Source: Chara braunii
Taxonomy: Eukaryota; Streptophyta; Charophyceae; Charales; Characeae
Assembly (NCBI GenBank): GCA_003427395.1
Contig: BFEA01000318.1
Coordinates: 840,329-861,381 of the forward strand
DNA: 21,053 nucleotides
Direction of reading: 5' to 3'
The position numbers were made by a program, and so were the translations under genes. Positions 9,976-17,599 of the stretch are shown here, in pieces (the first letter of the stretch is position 1; every line of letters begins with the position of its first letter). Below the pieces are notes generated by a model. That model made no database searches. It was not told the origin of the DNA and saw only the letters and a program-made list of their open reading frames with translations.

Positions 9976-10802
9976 GGTTGGTAATTCGTCTTAGAAACAA
10001 TGCCAACCCTTTGCCTTAGTTATACACGAACAGGTTGCAGAACTACTTTTCTCTTCATTGGGCATATGACTAGCCATTCGTCTTAGAAACAATGCTTAGT
10101 CGCCCTGAACTGTTTAAATAGCCAAGTTATGTATACTTCTCTGAACTTAATCTTCATAAGTGAGCGTAGGGTTGAACCATTCGTCTTAGAAACAATGATC
10201 AACCTGTCTAAGTTACTTTTAATTATAACTTTTGATCATACTCTCTTCATTTGTGGTAAGGCTATAGTCAAACCATTCGTCTTAGAAACAATGTCTGGCT
10301 AACCTTGTTCTTATATAAGTATATAGATACATAAAACTATAGAGAATCCTATTTCTTTGTTCTCATTACAGTCCTGAAGCCTCAGACTTAGACCATTCGT
10401 CTTAGAAACAATGCCCAGTCTTTCGGCCTGAGCCGCCCTCAAAATAAAACAACCAAAGAGAGCTGAGTCATTCGTCTTAGAAACAATGCTCAACCCTCCT
10501 TTTCTCAACACTAAAAAAAAAGCAAAGTACTCTGGGCCAAGACCCAGAGACTTTTCAGAAACCACCCAAAGTAAACAGCCGCCAGACCATTCGTCTTAGA
10601 AACAATGTCTGGTCCTCAAAAGTCAAGCAATCAATACCCTTTAGAAATAAAGAAGCCAGGTCATTTATCTTAGAAACAATGCCTGACATAACTAAATAAA
10701 CACAATAACCAAGCCATTCATCTTAGAAACAATGCTTGACCCCTTCAGAAAACAGAACAAAACACAACAGTCAGACCATTCTTCTTAAAAACAATGCCTG
10801 AC
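9976..10802. repeat. Array of ten hairpin repeats with a constant core and co-varying stems
   Basis: The core CATTCGTCTTAGAAACAATG, with few changes, occurs at 9983, 10075, 10178, 10274, 10394, 10469, 10588, 10662, 10715 and 10777. Within the core, CATT pairs with AATG around a 12-base loop. Outside it, usually after one unpaired base, 4 to 6 more pairs form, and these arms differ between copies: GGTTGG/CCAACC, GACTA/TAGTC, GGTTGA/TCAACC, TAGTCA/TGGCTA, AGACT/AGTCT, TGAG/CTCA, GCCAGA/TCTGGT, CAGG/CCTG, CAAG/CTTG, GTCAG/CTGAC. Most differences between copies are transitions. Spacing is irregular (53 to 120 bases), and the sequence between copies is only weakly related. It is not a CRISPR array: spacing and context do not fit. 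Function is unknown. Confidence 0.9.
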
Positions 10803-11479
10803 CCTATAAGACCCGTTCAATCGCAAGCAAAACTGCCTTCCTCCCAACCTTCCCCCTGATGCAACCCCTTGTGATAATCTGCTTTCAGACAACCAAAAAA
10901 CTGAAACTGCCATTATACATGCATTCCTTTAGTTAGTCTGATTTGTCCTGGAAGCCAATTCAAAGTCAAAGTAGGGCTGCATGCGATTCAATCAACCAAT
11001 ACACAGGGAAGTGTATAAATAAGGGTTATACTGGGTTTATAAGGGGAAGCAATGGTTACCTCCGAGTTCCCTGCCTCCATAACTCCTCCTGAGTCCCGGC
11101 AGAGCTCCCGCAATCGGTGGGGCAAACCTCCCACAGAGGCCTTGGCGCGGATTATGGGTTGCGATCCCGCCTGCCGCCTTTCTCTTAGAACCAGTGGACT
11201 AGACTTAGAGTAAGAAGGGCAAAAGGGAATCCTTAAGTCTCTCAGATACAAGAAGGGTGCGCTTAGACTCGCAGGAGAGGGCCTTGTGACCTTCAGCGCC
11301 TGAGGGCCCCGCAATGGTGGCCAGGATAACAACTCGGTCAACTCTCACGGTCAAATAGCCAAACCAGACTCTTCTGGCAGACCCCCTAGTCGCAGCGGTA
11401 GTCCTCCTTTCCGCAAGCTCGGCCACTCACCCGCACTTCCCTTAGTTCAACTGCTGCTACACAGCCAACTGCATGAGTT
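10803..11479. other. Gene-free stretch after the hairpin array
   Basis: No supported gene. Minus-strand frames at 10988-11341 and 11205-11426 have no recognisable domain. TCTCTTAGAACCAGTGG near 11180 weakly resembles the hairpin core and may be a decayed copy. Confidence 0.45.
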
Positions 11480-11990
11480 GATAACAGCCAGCAGTAGTAT
11501 GCGGCAGCGTGCAGCAGCCACCAGCAGACAACAATAGTACGCAGCTGCCAGCAGCTGGCCACATGTTGTGCGCAGTTAAACAGGTGCAGCGGCAGTTCTC
11601 ATTGGCTCAGCAGCAGCCAGCAGTGGCAGCAGCCCTTTCAGGACCGCAAGAAGCCCCTTCCCCTATGCAACTTGATGGTCGCTCCTGGCTCCTGACACTA
11701 TCTCCTCTCGCAACTCGATTACTCCGGTGATCCAACCGCAGTCGCACGGCGCCGAACAGTCGTATTCAAGGCAAGTACAGCAACCCTGCAGCAATCTCGG
11801 TAGTTGCTGTTGCTGAAACTTCGTCCGAGCAGCAAGGTACACAGCGACACGCTGCCAATAGCCAGCTGTCGTGTTGCAACAGCTAGCAGGAGCCCGCGAA
11901 GTAGCTGTGGCGCTGCAGCAAGCCTGGTCTGCCAGCGACTGGCAAGCCTGCAATCTCACAGATGACCCTTGCAGCGGGCTCACCTGGTAG
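11480..11990. repeat. GCAGCA-rich low-complexity tract
   Basis: Dense CAG, GCAGC and CCAGCAG trinucleotide-like motifs on the plus strand, densest at 11500-11640 and weaker further on. They are imperfect and not a clean microsatellite. Frames in both directions are Gln/Ala-rich or Cys-rich only because of this composition. I see no gene. Confidence 0.7.
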
Positions 11991-12888
11991 GGTAGGCAGC
12001 GCTCTAGTCAACTGGTACGCTCTCCGGGCTCTGCCTCTATTCCTTCGCTGTTGCTGCCCTTTGAGGAACCAAGATCACGAACAAAAAAAAAACATGGAGA
12101 GGAACCACCCGTAATCAGAGAGAGGAGGTTGCCATCCTGGCGAGCAGGCTAGACCGGAATGAATCTCCCGCCAAAGCACGGGACTATACACTGCCCTTCG
12201 TATGCGTACATGTGCGCGAGAAGGAGAGAAAGAGTTTCCTAGCGTTATGATGAGCGTCGTGCCGGCTATTAGGTAAGCCATCAACTCCACTGCCGTCTCC
12301 CGCTACCCCACTGATAGGACAAACGAGGCTGAATGGATCTTCCGCTAGAACATGGAAAGATATATCGCCAATCCTAAGTCCGCTTCCCCCGCGCGTGGCC
12401 TGAGCCTGTCGGATTACCAAACGCGTTCACCCTTCCGCAAATCTGACGTTACCATCGGATGCGCAACGTCTGAAAACCCCCGGGCCTTATCTTCACTCGC
12501 CCGTTCCTACTGTCTACCGATCGCAGTTGCCCATTTTTTACCTCGCCATCGTTTTCTTCCACCACACCTCTACGCGCCCCCTTTTTCTGTTTAACTCTAA
12601 GCTTACCAACTTACCACCGAATCCGACCCCACCATGCAGCTCGCCCGGGCAAAGAACCCCCGAATCGCCTCCCCCCTTGCCCTACTCCGTCAAGGAACAA
12701 GCACGTTAGAGCGTTCCCCCGTCTCGTCCTCCATCACCCCGCCATCGACGTTCTTACTTTCCCCACGCACCTGGTCGGATCCACGTCCGGGTTCGCTGTA
12801 CCCCTCCTGGCTAGTTCTATTAACGCAGCACCTCTGACAGCGGCTCGCCCTGGCCTCGACGAACTCCGGTCGTCAAAAAAGTAAAAGT
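11991..12888. other. GC-rich gene-free stretch
   Basis: Overlapping short frames on both strands with Pro/Ser/Arg-rich translations are composition effects. No domain, RNA gene or clear repeat was recognised. Confidence 0.45.
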
Positions 12889-12909
12889 AAAAACGGCTAC
12901 GTCAAGCCG
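12889..12909 (-). terminator. Stem-loop plus T5 run downstream of the U6-like sequence
   Basis: Read on the minus strand: CGGCT, loop TGACGT, AGCCG, then TTTTT. Pol III stops at T runs, so this could act as a terminator for the U6-like sequence that ends 7 bases upstream. In true U6 genes the T run follows the RNA end directly and needs no stem. Confidence 0.3.
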
Positions 12910-12916
12910 ACTCTGC

Positions 12917-13011
12917 GTGCCTCTCCTCCAATTTATACGTATCATTCCCACATTGGGGCCGAGCTAATCTCCTTTGTATCGTTCCAATTTTTAGCGGATG
13001 TCCCGAAGGAC
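12917..13011 (-). pseudogene. U6 spliceosomal snRNA-like sequence, probably a pseudogene
   Basis: U6 snRNA forms the catalytic core of the spliceosome. On the minus strand this 95-nt sequence starts GTCC-TTCG-GGAC, a shortened but perfectly paired version of the U6 5' stem-loop. It then runs through ACATCCG, TAAAAATTGGAACGATAC and GATTAGC to GGCCCC, collinear with plant U6. The AGC triad is intact. The invariant ACAGAGA box reads ACAAAGG, two transitions. The 3' half (GGGAATGATACGTATAAATTGG) is recognisable but diverged. No TATA box or upstream sequence element is visible near -25 to -60; instead there is a GC palindrome. The damaged catalytic box and missing promoter point to a retroposed pseudogene, although the paired 5' stem was kept. 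The string AAAGGAGA recalls U6atac, but the rest is U6. Confidence 0.75.
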
Positions 13012-13016
13012 TCTGA

Positions 13017-13033
13017 CCGGGGCCGCGCCCCGG
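13017..13033. repeat. GC palindrome CCGGGGC-CGC-GCCCCGG
   Basis: A perfect 7-bp inverted repeat with a 3-base centre, six bases upstream of the U6-like 5' end on the minus strand. It occupies the place where a U6 promoter would need its TATA spacing. Confidence 0.85.
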
Positions 13034-13347
13034 GGTACTGTATCTCGTCTTGAAGTAACGCGCGAAGTTAACGGGACTTTTATCCACAAAAAAAATTGGT
13101 AAAAGTAAAAATAAAATAAAATATATATCATAGATTCTTTAGTGGTGGACTACCGTTTGTCCCCCCGCCAGTTTCGTGGGTCGGGCCCACCATCTCTCAT
13201 CAGCAAAAAGCTGAGGGGGATAGCCTTAGCAGCCCTCCACCCCTCGGTCCTCCCCTCCCCGCTCCGCTGCTCCACTGCTCCCGCCCCGCTGCTCGCGGGC
13301 CTCGATCCCCGAACCTTTGTAGCCGCAACCCAACACCATAACCTATA

Positions 13348-13377
13348 GGGCTAAGCCCAAGCCTGGGACCACCAGGC
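13348..13377. repeat. Two adjacent short hairpins
   Basis: GGGCT-A-AGCCC at 13348-13358 is followed two bases later by GCCTGG-GACCA-CCAGGC at 13361-13377. Both are perfect. The rest of 13034-13736 has a C-rich pyrimidine tract (13231-13300) and no supported gene. Confidence 0.7.
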
Positions 13378-13736
13378 GCTGAATCCCATATGAGTGGTGC
13401 GGACTAGTGCATAAGCCCGAGGATAGATGCAGTAGGCCCTTATCTCCACCCGTAACCAGACCCTCGGCCGCTAGGTATCCGTGCCGGCCTCCTCAACTAT
13501 ATCACGGTCGTACCACAACCGTCGTCGGTCAAGCACGGCGGACGGGTGACGACCTACCAACCCCTAGCCTAATCCGAAGGGCAAAGTCAAGGCGGACATC
13601 TAGCCCAGCAACCGATCAAAGGGGTAGAGTCACACGCGCGCCTTGAAACTGCGCACCCACTCACCCTGCCTACTTAGACGGCCCTCGCCCATACGCAGGT
13701 AGCCATTTGAACACACAGGCCTGAACTAGCGGCCCC

Positions 13737-13791
13737 TCTATCAATTGCAAAAACCAGGGCGGATACCCTTGTTAGGATATTCGCGCCGACA
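13737..13791 (+). repeat. 55-bp boundary motif, copy 1
   Basis: Matches 16412-16466 at 48 of 55 positions with no gaps. It contains GCAAAAACCAGGG, then GGATACCC and GGATATTC, which can pair around a 6-base loop with one mismatch and one G-T pair, then GCGCCGACA. It ends two bases before the right edge of the 6.56-kb block, so it may be the 3' terminus of a mobile element. The CA end fits an LTR, and the near-terminal hairpin resembles a Helitron end, but the Helitron CTRR end is absent. Confidence 0.8.
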
Positions 13792-15039
13792 AAATTATGT
13801 TAACTTATAATTCCTGCTTAGCGTTGCTCACATCGTAATTTTCTTAATCATATTGGAGCATTGTGTTAACTTATATATTGCATTATTGTATCTCTTACTT
13901 ATTAACTTCTACTAACCATAGGTTCGTGAGTGTTGTATTACCGATGAGTAAATATTCATTCGGTGTCCCGCCTAAGACACACAAGTAAGAAATCGGCACA
14001 GGAAAATTAAGTCGATAAGGAAGGTCACTGTATTGGCTTATCTACTTCACAGGAGAAAGAAAAACGAAGAGAAAGGAGATGGTATGTGATTGTGCGGTTA
14101 TCAAGGTGACGAACACAAACATGTGATCTCCTTTGGTAAAGTGACTTAGTACCTTTTGCAAAAAATATTATATCATTCCTTATTATGCTTTAAATTATTT
14201 TCTTGTATAAGGTTATCCTCCTTCCATATCCATCATATCTCATTCTTTATGCTTAATCATATTTTTTCAACTGTCTGAACTTGTATTTTCACTGCCATCG
14301 TGCGTCCTGATCCACCATTCATTTTGTAAGTTGTACCAATGGATCATTACTTATGTATTATGCTTATATTTTTTCTTTTATGCTATAACAATTTATGTAG
14401 AGTTGTCTCTTAACCACCGTATAGGGGGATTGGCTGAAAGACAAACATAGAGGGATCGGGTGTTGCTTGTCCTAAGCTAACAAAACCGAGATGTTAGTTC
14501 GAATGAGGCTAGAATCTTTTATCCAGACCATTGTCAAAAAATCTAGGAAGGACTAGATCAGATTGACTTAAGTAATGATTTTCACACCGCGCAGATTAAT
14601 GCAATATTATCTATTTTTTGTGTCTCATCATTGTAGTACCTCTCTTGAATGACGAGAAAAGAATTCCACTAAGGTAAAAAAGAGACCTGATGCATACTAT
14701 TAGTTCCATTTTGAAGTTATATTATGTATATAATGACGAATATACCTCTTGAATCCTGAGGTGTATAACAGTTAGACTACCTTCTTTAACACCACGCATG
14801 CTCGCGAGGTCGTGTGTCATGTATTCCGATGATAAGATTGTAAATTTAAACTAACCATTTTGATTATTGCTCACATAATCTGAGTCGATCATCCAATTCT
14901 TAGAGCTATATGACATAGGTTCTGATGATAGACTCGATCTTTCGATAATAGTCAAACTCAAGAAATTGTATCGTGCAACATATGAGTCTTGGAGTATCTA
15001 TTTAAAATAACCATCCTCTCTGAAAGCCTACTGATTGTA

Positions 15040-15141
15040 TCCGTTTGAGATTGTATGAGATAGAGTATGGTAATGAAGTAGCTTTATGTATCGGCTTGAG
15101 ATTGTATGAGATAGAGTATGGTAATGAAGTAGCTTTACAAG
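15040..15141. repeat. 51-bp tandem duplication specific to unit 2
   Basis: Two nearly identical copies at 15040-15090 and 15091-15141 share TTGAGATTGTATGAGATAG and TATGGTAATGAAGTAGCTTT. Unit 1 has one diverged copy from 5961. It sits exactly at the junction where unit 2 lacks the 466 bases present in unit 1. Confidence 0.9.
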
Positions 15142-15594
15142 TCATTGCATAAATAGTCCGATTAAATTTACCTGATTCTTAAAAAGTATATGAATATGCT
15201 TAAACATTATAGATTGGTTACACATTGAAAATTGTATCATGAGACTATCTATTTAAATAACTATCTCCTTTAATATTGTACTCAATCTGATTCGAGTATG
15301 AGAGTATCCACTTAAAGGTTATCCAATGCCTCAAAATTACAATATTATATAAAAATTGATAAAACTTCTTATTATTAGTATGGTAAATGTGTATGAATTT
15401 GTATGAATGAATGTATGTGGGAATAAATAATATATGTTTCATGTGATGTATCATTGTATATCTTGTTCTTTGTTGAGTGAAATTTGTAACTTGTTATGTA
15501 CACATATTTGTTAACTGCTTGATGCATGTTTGTGTATGTCTGGATATGTTGTGAATTGCTTTGTTCAATAAGGGTAAAAAACTTGTATGAAATC

Positions 15595-15619
15595 CACGTT
15601 CAGCGTGGAGCTGAACGTG
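15595..15619. repeat. Perfect 10-bp hairpin CACGTTCAGC-GTGGA-GCTGAACGTG
   Basis: A perfect inverted repeat with a 5-base loop in unit 2. The homologous place in unit 1 (about 6463-6490) reads CTCATTCAGTATGAAGCTTAAGGTG and pairs poorly, so the stem was either gained in unit 2 or lost in unit 1. Confidence 0.85.
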
Positions 15620-16081
15620 AATGAAGTGATCAACCGTTGAAGGGAAGGAATTCTCTCAATGGAGGTCAACATGCCGTATCTGTCATTTGAAATTGCAACG
15701 TCGATTGTTTTTTTTTTAAAGCAATTTAAAGAGAGTATAGTAAAGTCTTGTACGTGGTTGTGAGACTCATGCCGGAACAATGTTCCTGGTCCATAGTGAG
15801 GTGCTGTCACTTTTTCTTGCAAAAAAAGAAATAATTACACTATCATCGAAAAGGAGGAAAGTGTTTCATACCTTGTCTAAACTCAAATAAAAAGTAAGGC
15901 AATTACTGTTTGGCATGAACAAGTTTTGGAGTGATAAACTAAAATTGGTTTCTGTTGTGTGGGTCCACCACACTTCGAAGAGGTAGGATCTTATGAACTG
16001 AGCCTTAGAAGGGTGTGAATGAGGTTGTCATTCTTTGCCCGATAAGACTGTCAAGATACGAGCATGGAAATCGGAGGGAGA

Positions 16082-16109
16082 TGTGGTGAGACTCAATCTT
16101 AAAGCGGTG
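16082..16109 (+). mobile_element. Truncated start of a third unit (LTR remnant)
   Basis: TGTGGTGAGACTCAATCTTA follows the polypurine tract and matches 6951 onward (TGTGATGAGACTCAATCCTA). Homology ends after AAAGCGGTG, where unrelated sequence begins. Confidence 0.65.
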
Positions 16110-16411
16110 CCGGGTACTTCAGACCGATAAGAAGAAGATAAAAGTTATCATTTTTAGAGGCCCAGTAGTTGTAGGCGGTGTCGTTCTCCGTATGTAAACA
16201 TAAGTCACAGGTAGGCGGACCAATCAAGAGACAAAATCTTTTTAATCCTAGTTTAATCATAAATAAATCTGGCCAGCGAAGTAAAAGAATCACGAGCGCC
16301 TCAAATTTCTACGCCCACACACTCTCTACTCTAGTCAACCTTCAGTCAATGTGAACCATAGACTCAGCCGCGCCTCGCGCAGTATATTTAGACTTTAAAC
16401 CAAACTTGTTT
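16110..16411. other. Unassigned sequence between the tandem array and the boundary motif
   Basis: 302 bases with no repeat partner in the window. The minus-strand frame 16099-16293 contains a CxxC followed by His and Trp and could be a scrap of a LINE zinc-binding domain, but this is too weak to call. TG at 16109 and CA at 16465-16466 could delimit a 358-bp solo LTR, but no clear target duplication flanks it. Confidence 0.35.
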
Positions 16412-16466
16412 TCTGTCACTTGCAAAAACCAGGGTGGATACCCTTGTAGGGGTATTCGCACCGACA
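16412..16466 (+). repeat. 55-bp boundary motif, copy 2
   Basis: Partner of 13737-13791. Here the hairpin is intact: GGATACCC and GGGTATTC pair around TTGTAG with one G-T pair, followed by GCACCGACA. It lies exactly where the unassigned sequence gives way to the LINE leader. Confidence 0.8.
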
Positions 16467-16580
16467 GCGCTCTCGAAGGGCACTCTCGATTTGTATAGAG
16501 TTCACAGCCTGCAACGCTCAGGTTTTCTAGCGCCCTCTCTCCTACCCCTGCTCTGGCCTCTATTTTCGTGTGTGCCTCCT

Positions 16581-17119
16581 GCCGCGAACATCAGAACGAG
16601 CTGGCGCTGTCATCGAGCGTTGTAGAAGGGCTGTCATGTAGCACTCAGAAATTTGTGAATGCTACTATTGTTTTAGAGGTCAGTCATTGAGTGCACAGTG
16701 ATTACCTGAAGCTGTGAGAAGTGGGGGTCCTGAAGTATGAGACCGCCTCCCATCCCACCCTCACGTCAATACTCCTAGCTCACCTCCTATCCTACTACCC
16801 TACCTCAGCAGTCACTGCTGAGTGCTTCTATTGTTCTTGAGTTTCGTGAGTGTGCCTCCTGCTTGCCCTGACCATCAGAACGAGCTGGCGCTGTCATCTA
16901 GCGTTGTAGAAGGGTTATCATGTAGCGCTAAGAAATTTGTGAGTGCTTCTACTGTTCTCGAATCTGGAGTCTGTAATAAGTGGAGCGATGCCTGCCCCGA
17001 CCATCAGAACGAGTTGGCGCTGTCATTTAGCGCTGTAAAAGGGTTGTCATGTAGCGCTGAGCAATTTGTGAGTGCTTCTACTGTTCTCAAGTCTGGAGTC
17101 TGAAATAAGTGGAGCGGGA
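16581..17119 (+). repeat. 129-bp repeats in the LINE 5' leader
   Basis: Two full adjacent copies lie at 16862-16990 and 16991-17119. A partial copy lies at 16581-16690 and a fragment at 16821-16850. All full copies carry ATCAGAACGAG, TGGCGCTGTCAT, AAGGG, TCATGTAGC and AATTTGTGA. Tandem promoter monomers are common in LINE leaders, and these are good candidates. The period is 43 codons and one frame stays open through the copies. However, changes between the two full copies are about six amino-acid-altering to three silent, so there is no sign of coding constraint. Confidence 0.8.
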
Positions 17120-17599
17120 ATCTTCTCTGTACCAAGGGTGGCAGAGGCGCCGAAGGTTCTCCGGTAGCGCTAATTCTGCACTAATTCGAAGCACTAATTC
17201 TGCGTTGCGGTGTTAGCTTTTGGATTAGCACAGAGTCGACACTTTCCGAGGACCCGAGGCCCGGGGGGCGTGGTGGACGGCAACTTCAGTGCTCTAAGTT
17301 AGCGTTATCGGGTGGAACCGGTCTGACTCGACGATTGGAGCCTCAACACGACGCCCAAGCGTCAGCATTGTCACCTCGCTCGACATCCCCGAGCAACCGA
17401 CCCGGTGGGGAGGGAGGTCGACTACGTGCGAGTTAGCCTGACACCACGTGTAGAGTTGAAGAACATGTATGAATCCTTTTACGTGAAGAGCGAAGCTACG
17501 TGTAAACTGGAGATGGGCGCGCGACGGACAGGCGCTCGCCTTTGAAGTGTGGAAGCTAGATTGGAGAACAAGAGGAGCAGCAGGAGGTGAAGTCAACAA
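17120..17599 (+). other. LINE 5' leader between the repeats and ORF1
   Basis: Non-coding. It has a small CTAATTCTGC repeat (17168-17206) and a GC-rich patch near 17248-17275. The minus-strand frame 17294-17626 has no recognisable content. Confidence 0.55.

Larger units (their letters stand above)
7237..13793. mobile_element. 6557-bp inserted block of mostly GC-richer, non-coding DNA
   Basis: The block splits unit 2. ATT precedes it (7234-7236) and ATT follows it (13794-13796), a possible 3-bp target duplication, because unit 1 has a single GCATT at the same point. The ends are CTCGAGCACATC and CGCGCCGACAAA. They are not inverted repeats of each other and do not form a TG...CA pair, so the class of element is unknown and nested insertions are likely. 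No gene is convincing: frames at 7188-7556, 7655-8208, 8427-8761 and 11205-11426 lack recognisable domains. The block contains the 123-bp tandem repeat, the hairpin array, the GCAGCA-rich tract and the U6-like sequence described separately. An assembly join cannot be excluded. Confidence 0.55.
13797..16081 (+). mobile_element. Remainder of unit 2 of the tandem non-coding LTR-like element
   Basis: Collinear with 4254-6950 of unit 1. Shared strings include CGGTGTCCCGCCTAAGACAC and TTGCTTGTCCTAAGCTAAC. It lacks unit 1 bases 5495-5960 and carries its own 51-bp duplication at 15040-15141. It ends with the same polypurine tract, GGAGGGAGA at 16073-16081. No coding frame of note exists: the minus-strand frames at 15245-15454 and 15565-15822 fall in repeated non-coding sequence. 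Confidence 0.7.

Noticed and set aside
9976-10802. CRISPR array
   Set aside because: Repeats are hairpins with variable arms, spacing ranges from 53 to 120 bases, there are no cas genes, and the setting is eukaryotic transposon DNA.
11509-11730. Gln/Ala-rich plus-strand frame
   Set aside because: Produced by the GCAGCA-rich low-complexity tract; no domain.
12938-12960. Plant snRNA upstream element (TCCCACAT-like string on the plus strand)
   Set aside because: TTCCCACATTGGGG is simply the complement of the diverged middle of the U6-like sequence, with no TATA box or snRNA downstream on that strand.
13737-13791. Helitron 3' terminus
   Set aside because: A hairpin is present near the end, but the CTRR terminus and A/T insertion context are missing.
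16099-16293. Minus-strand frame with CxxC, His and Trp, perhaps a LINE zinc-binding tail
   Set aside because: Only a few residues fit, the spacing is wrong for the usual CCHC or zf-RVT pattern, and the frame is just 64 codons.
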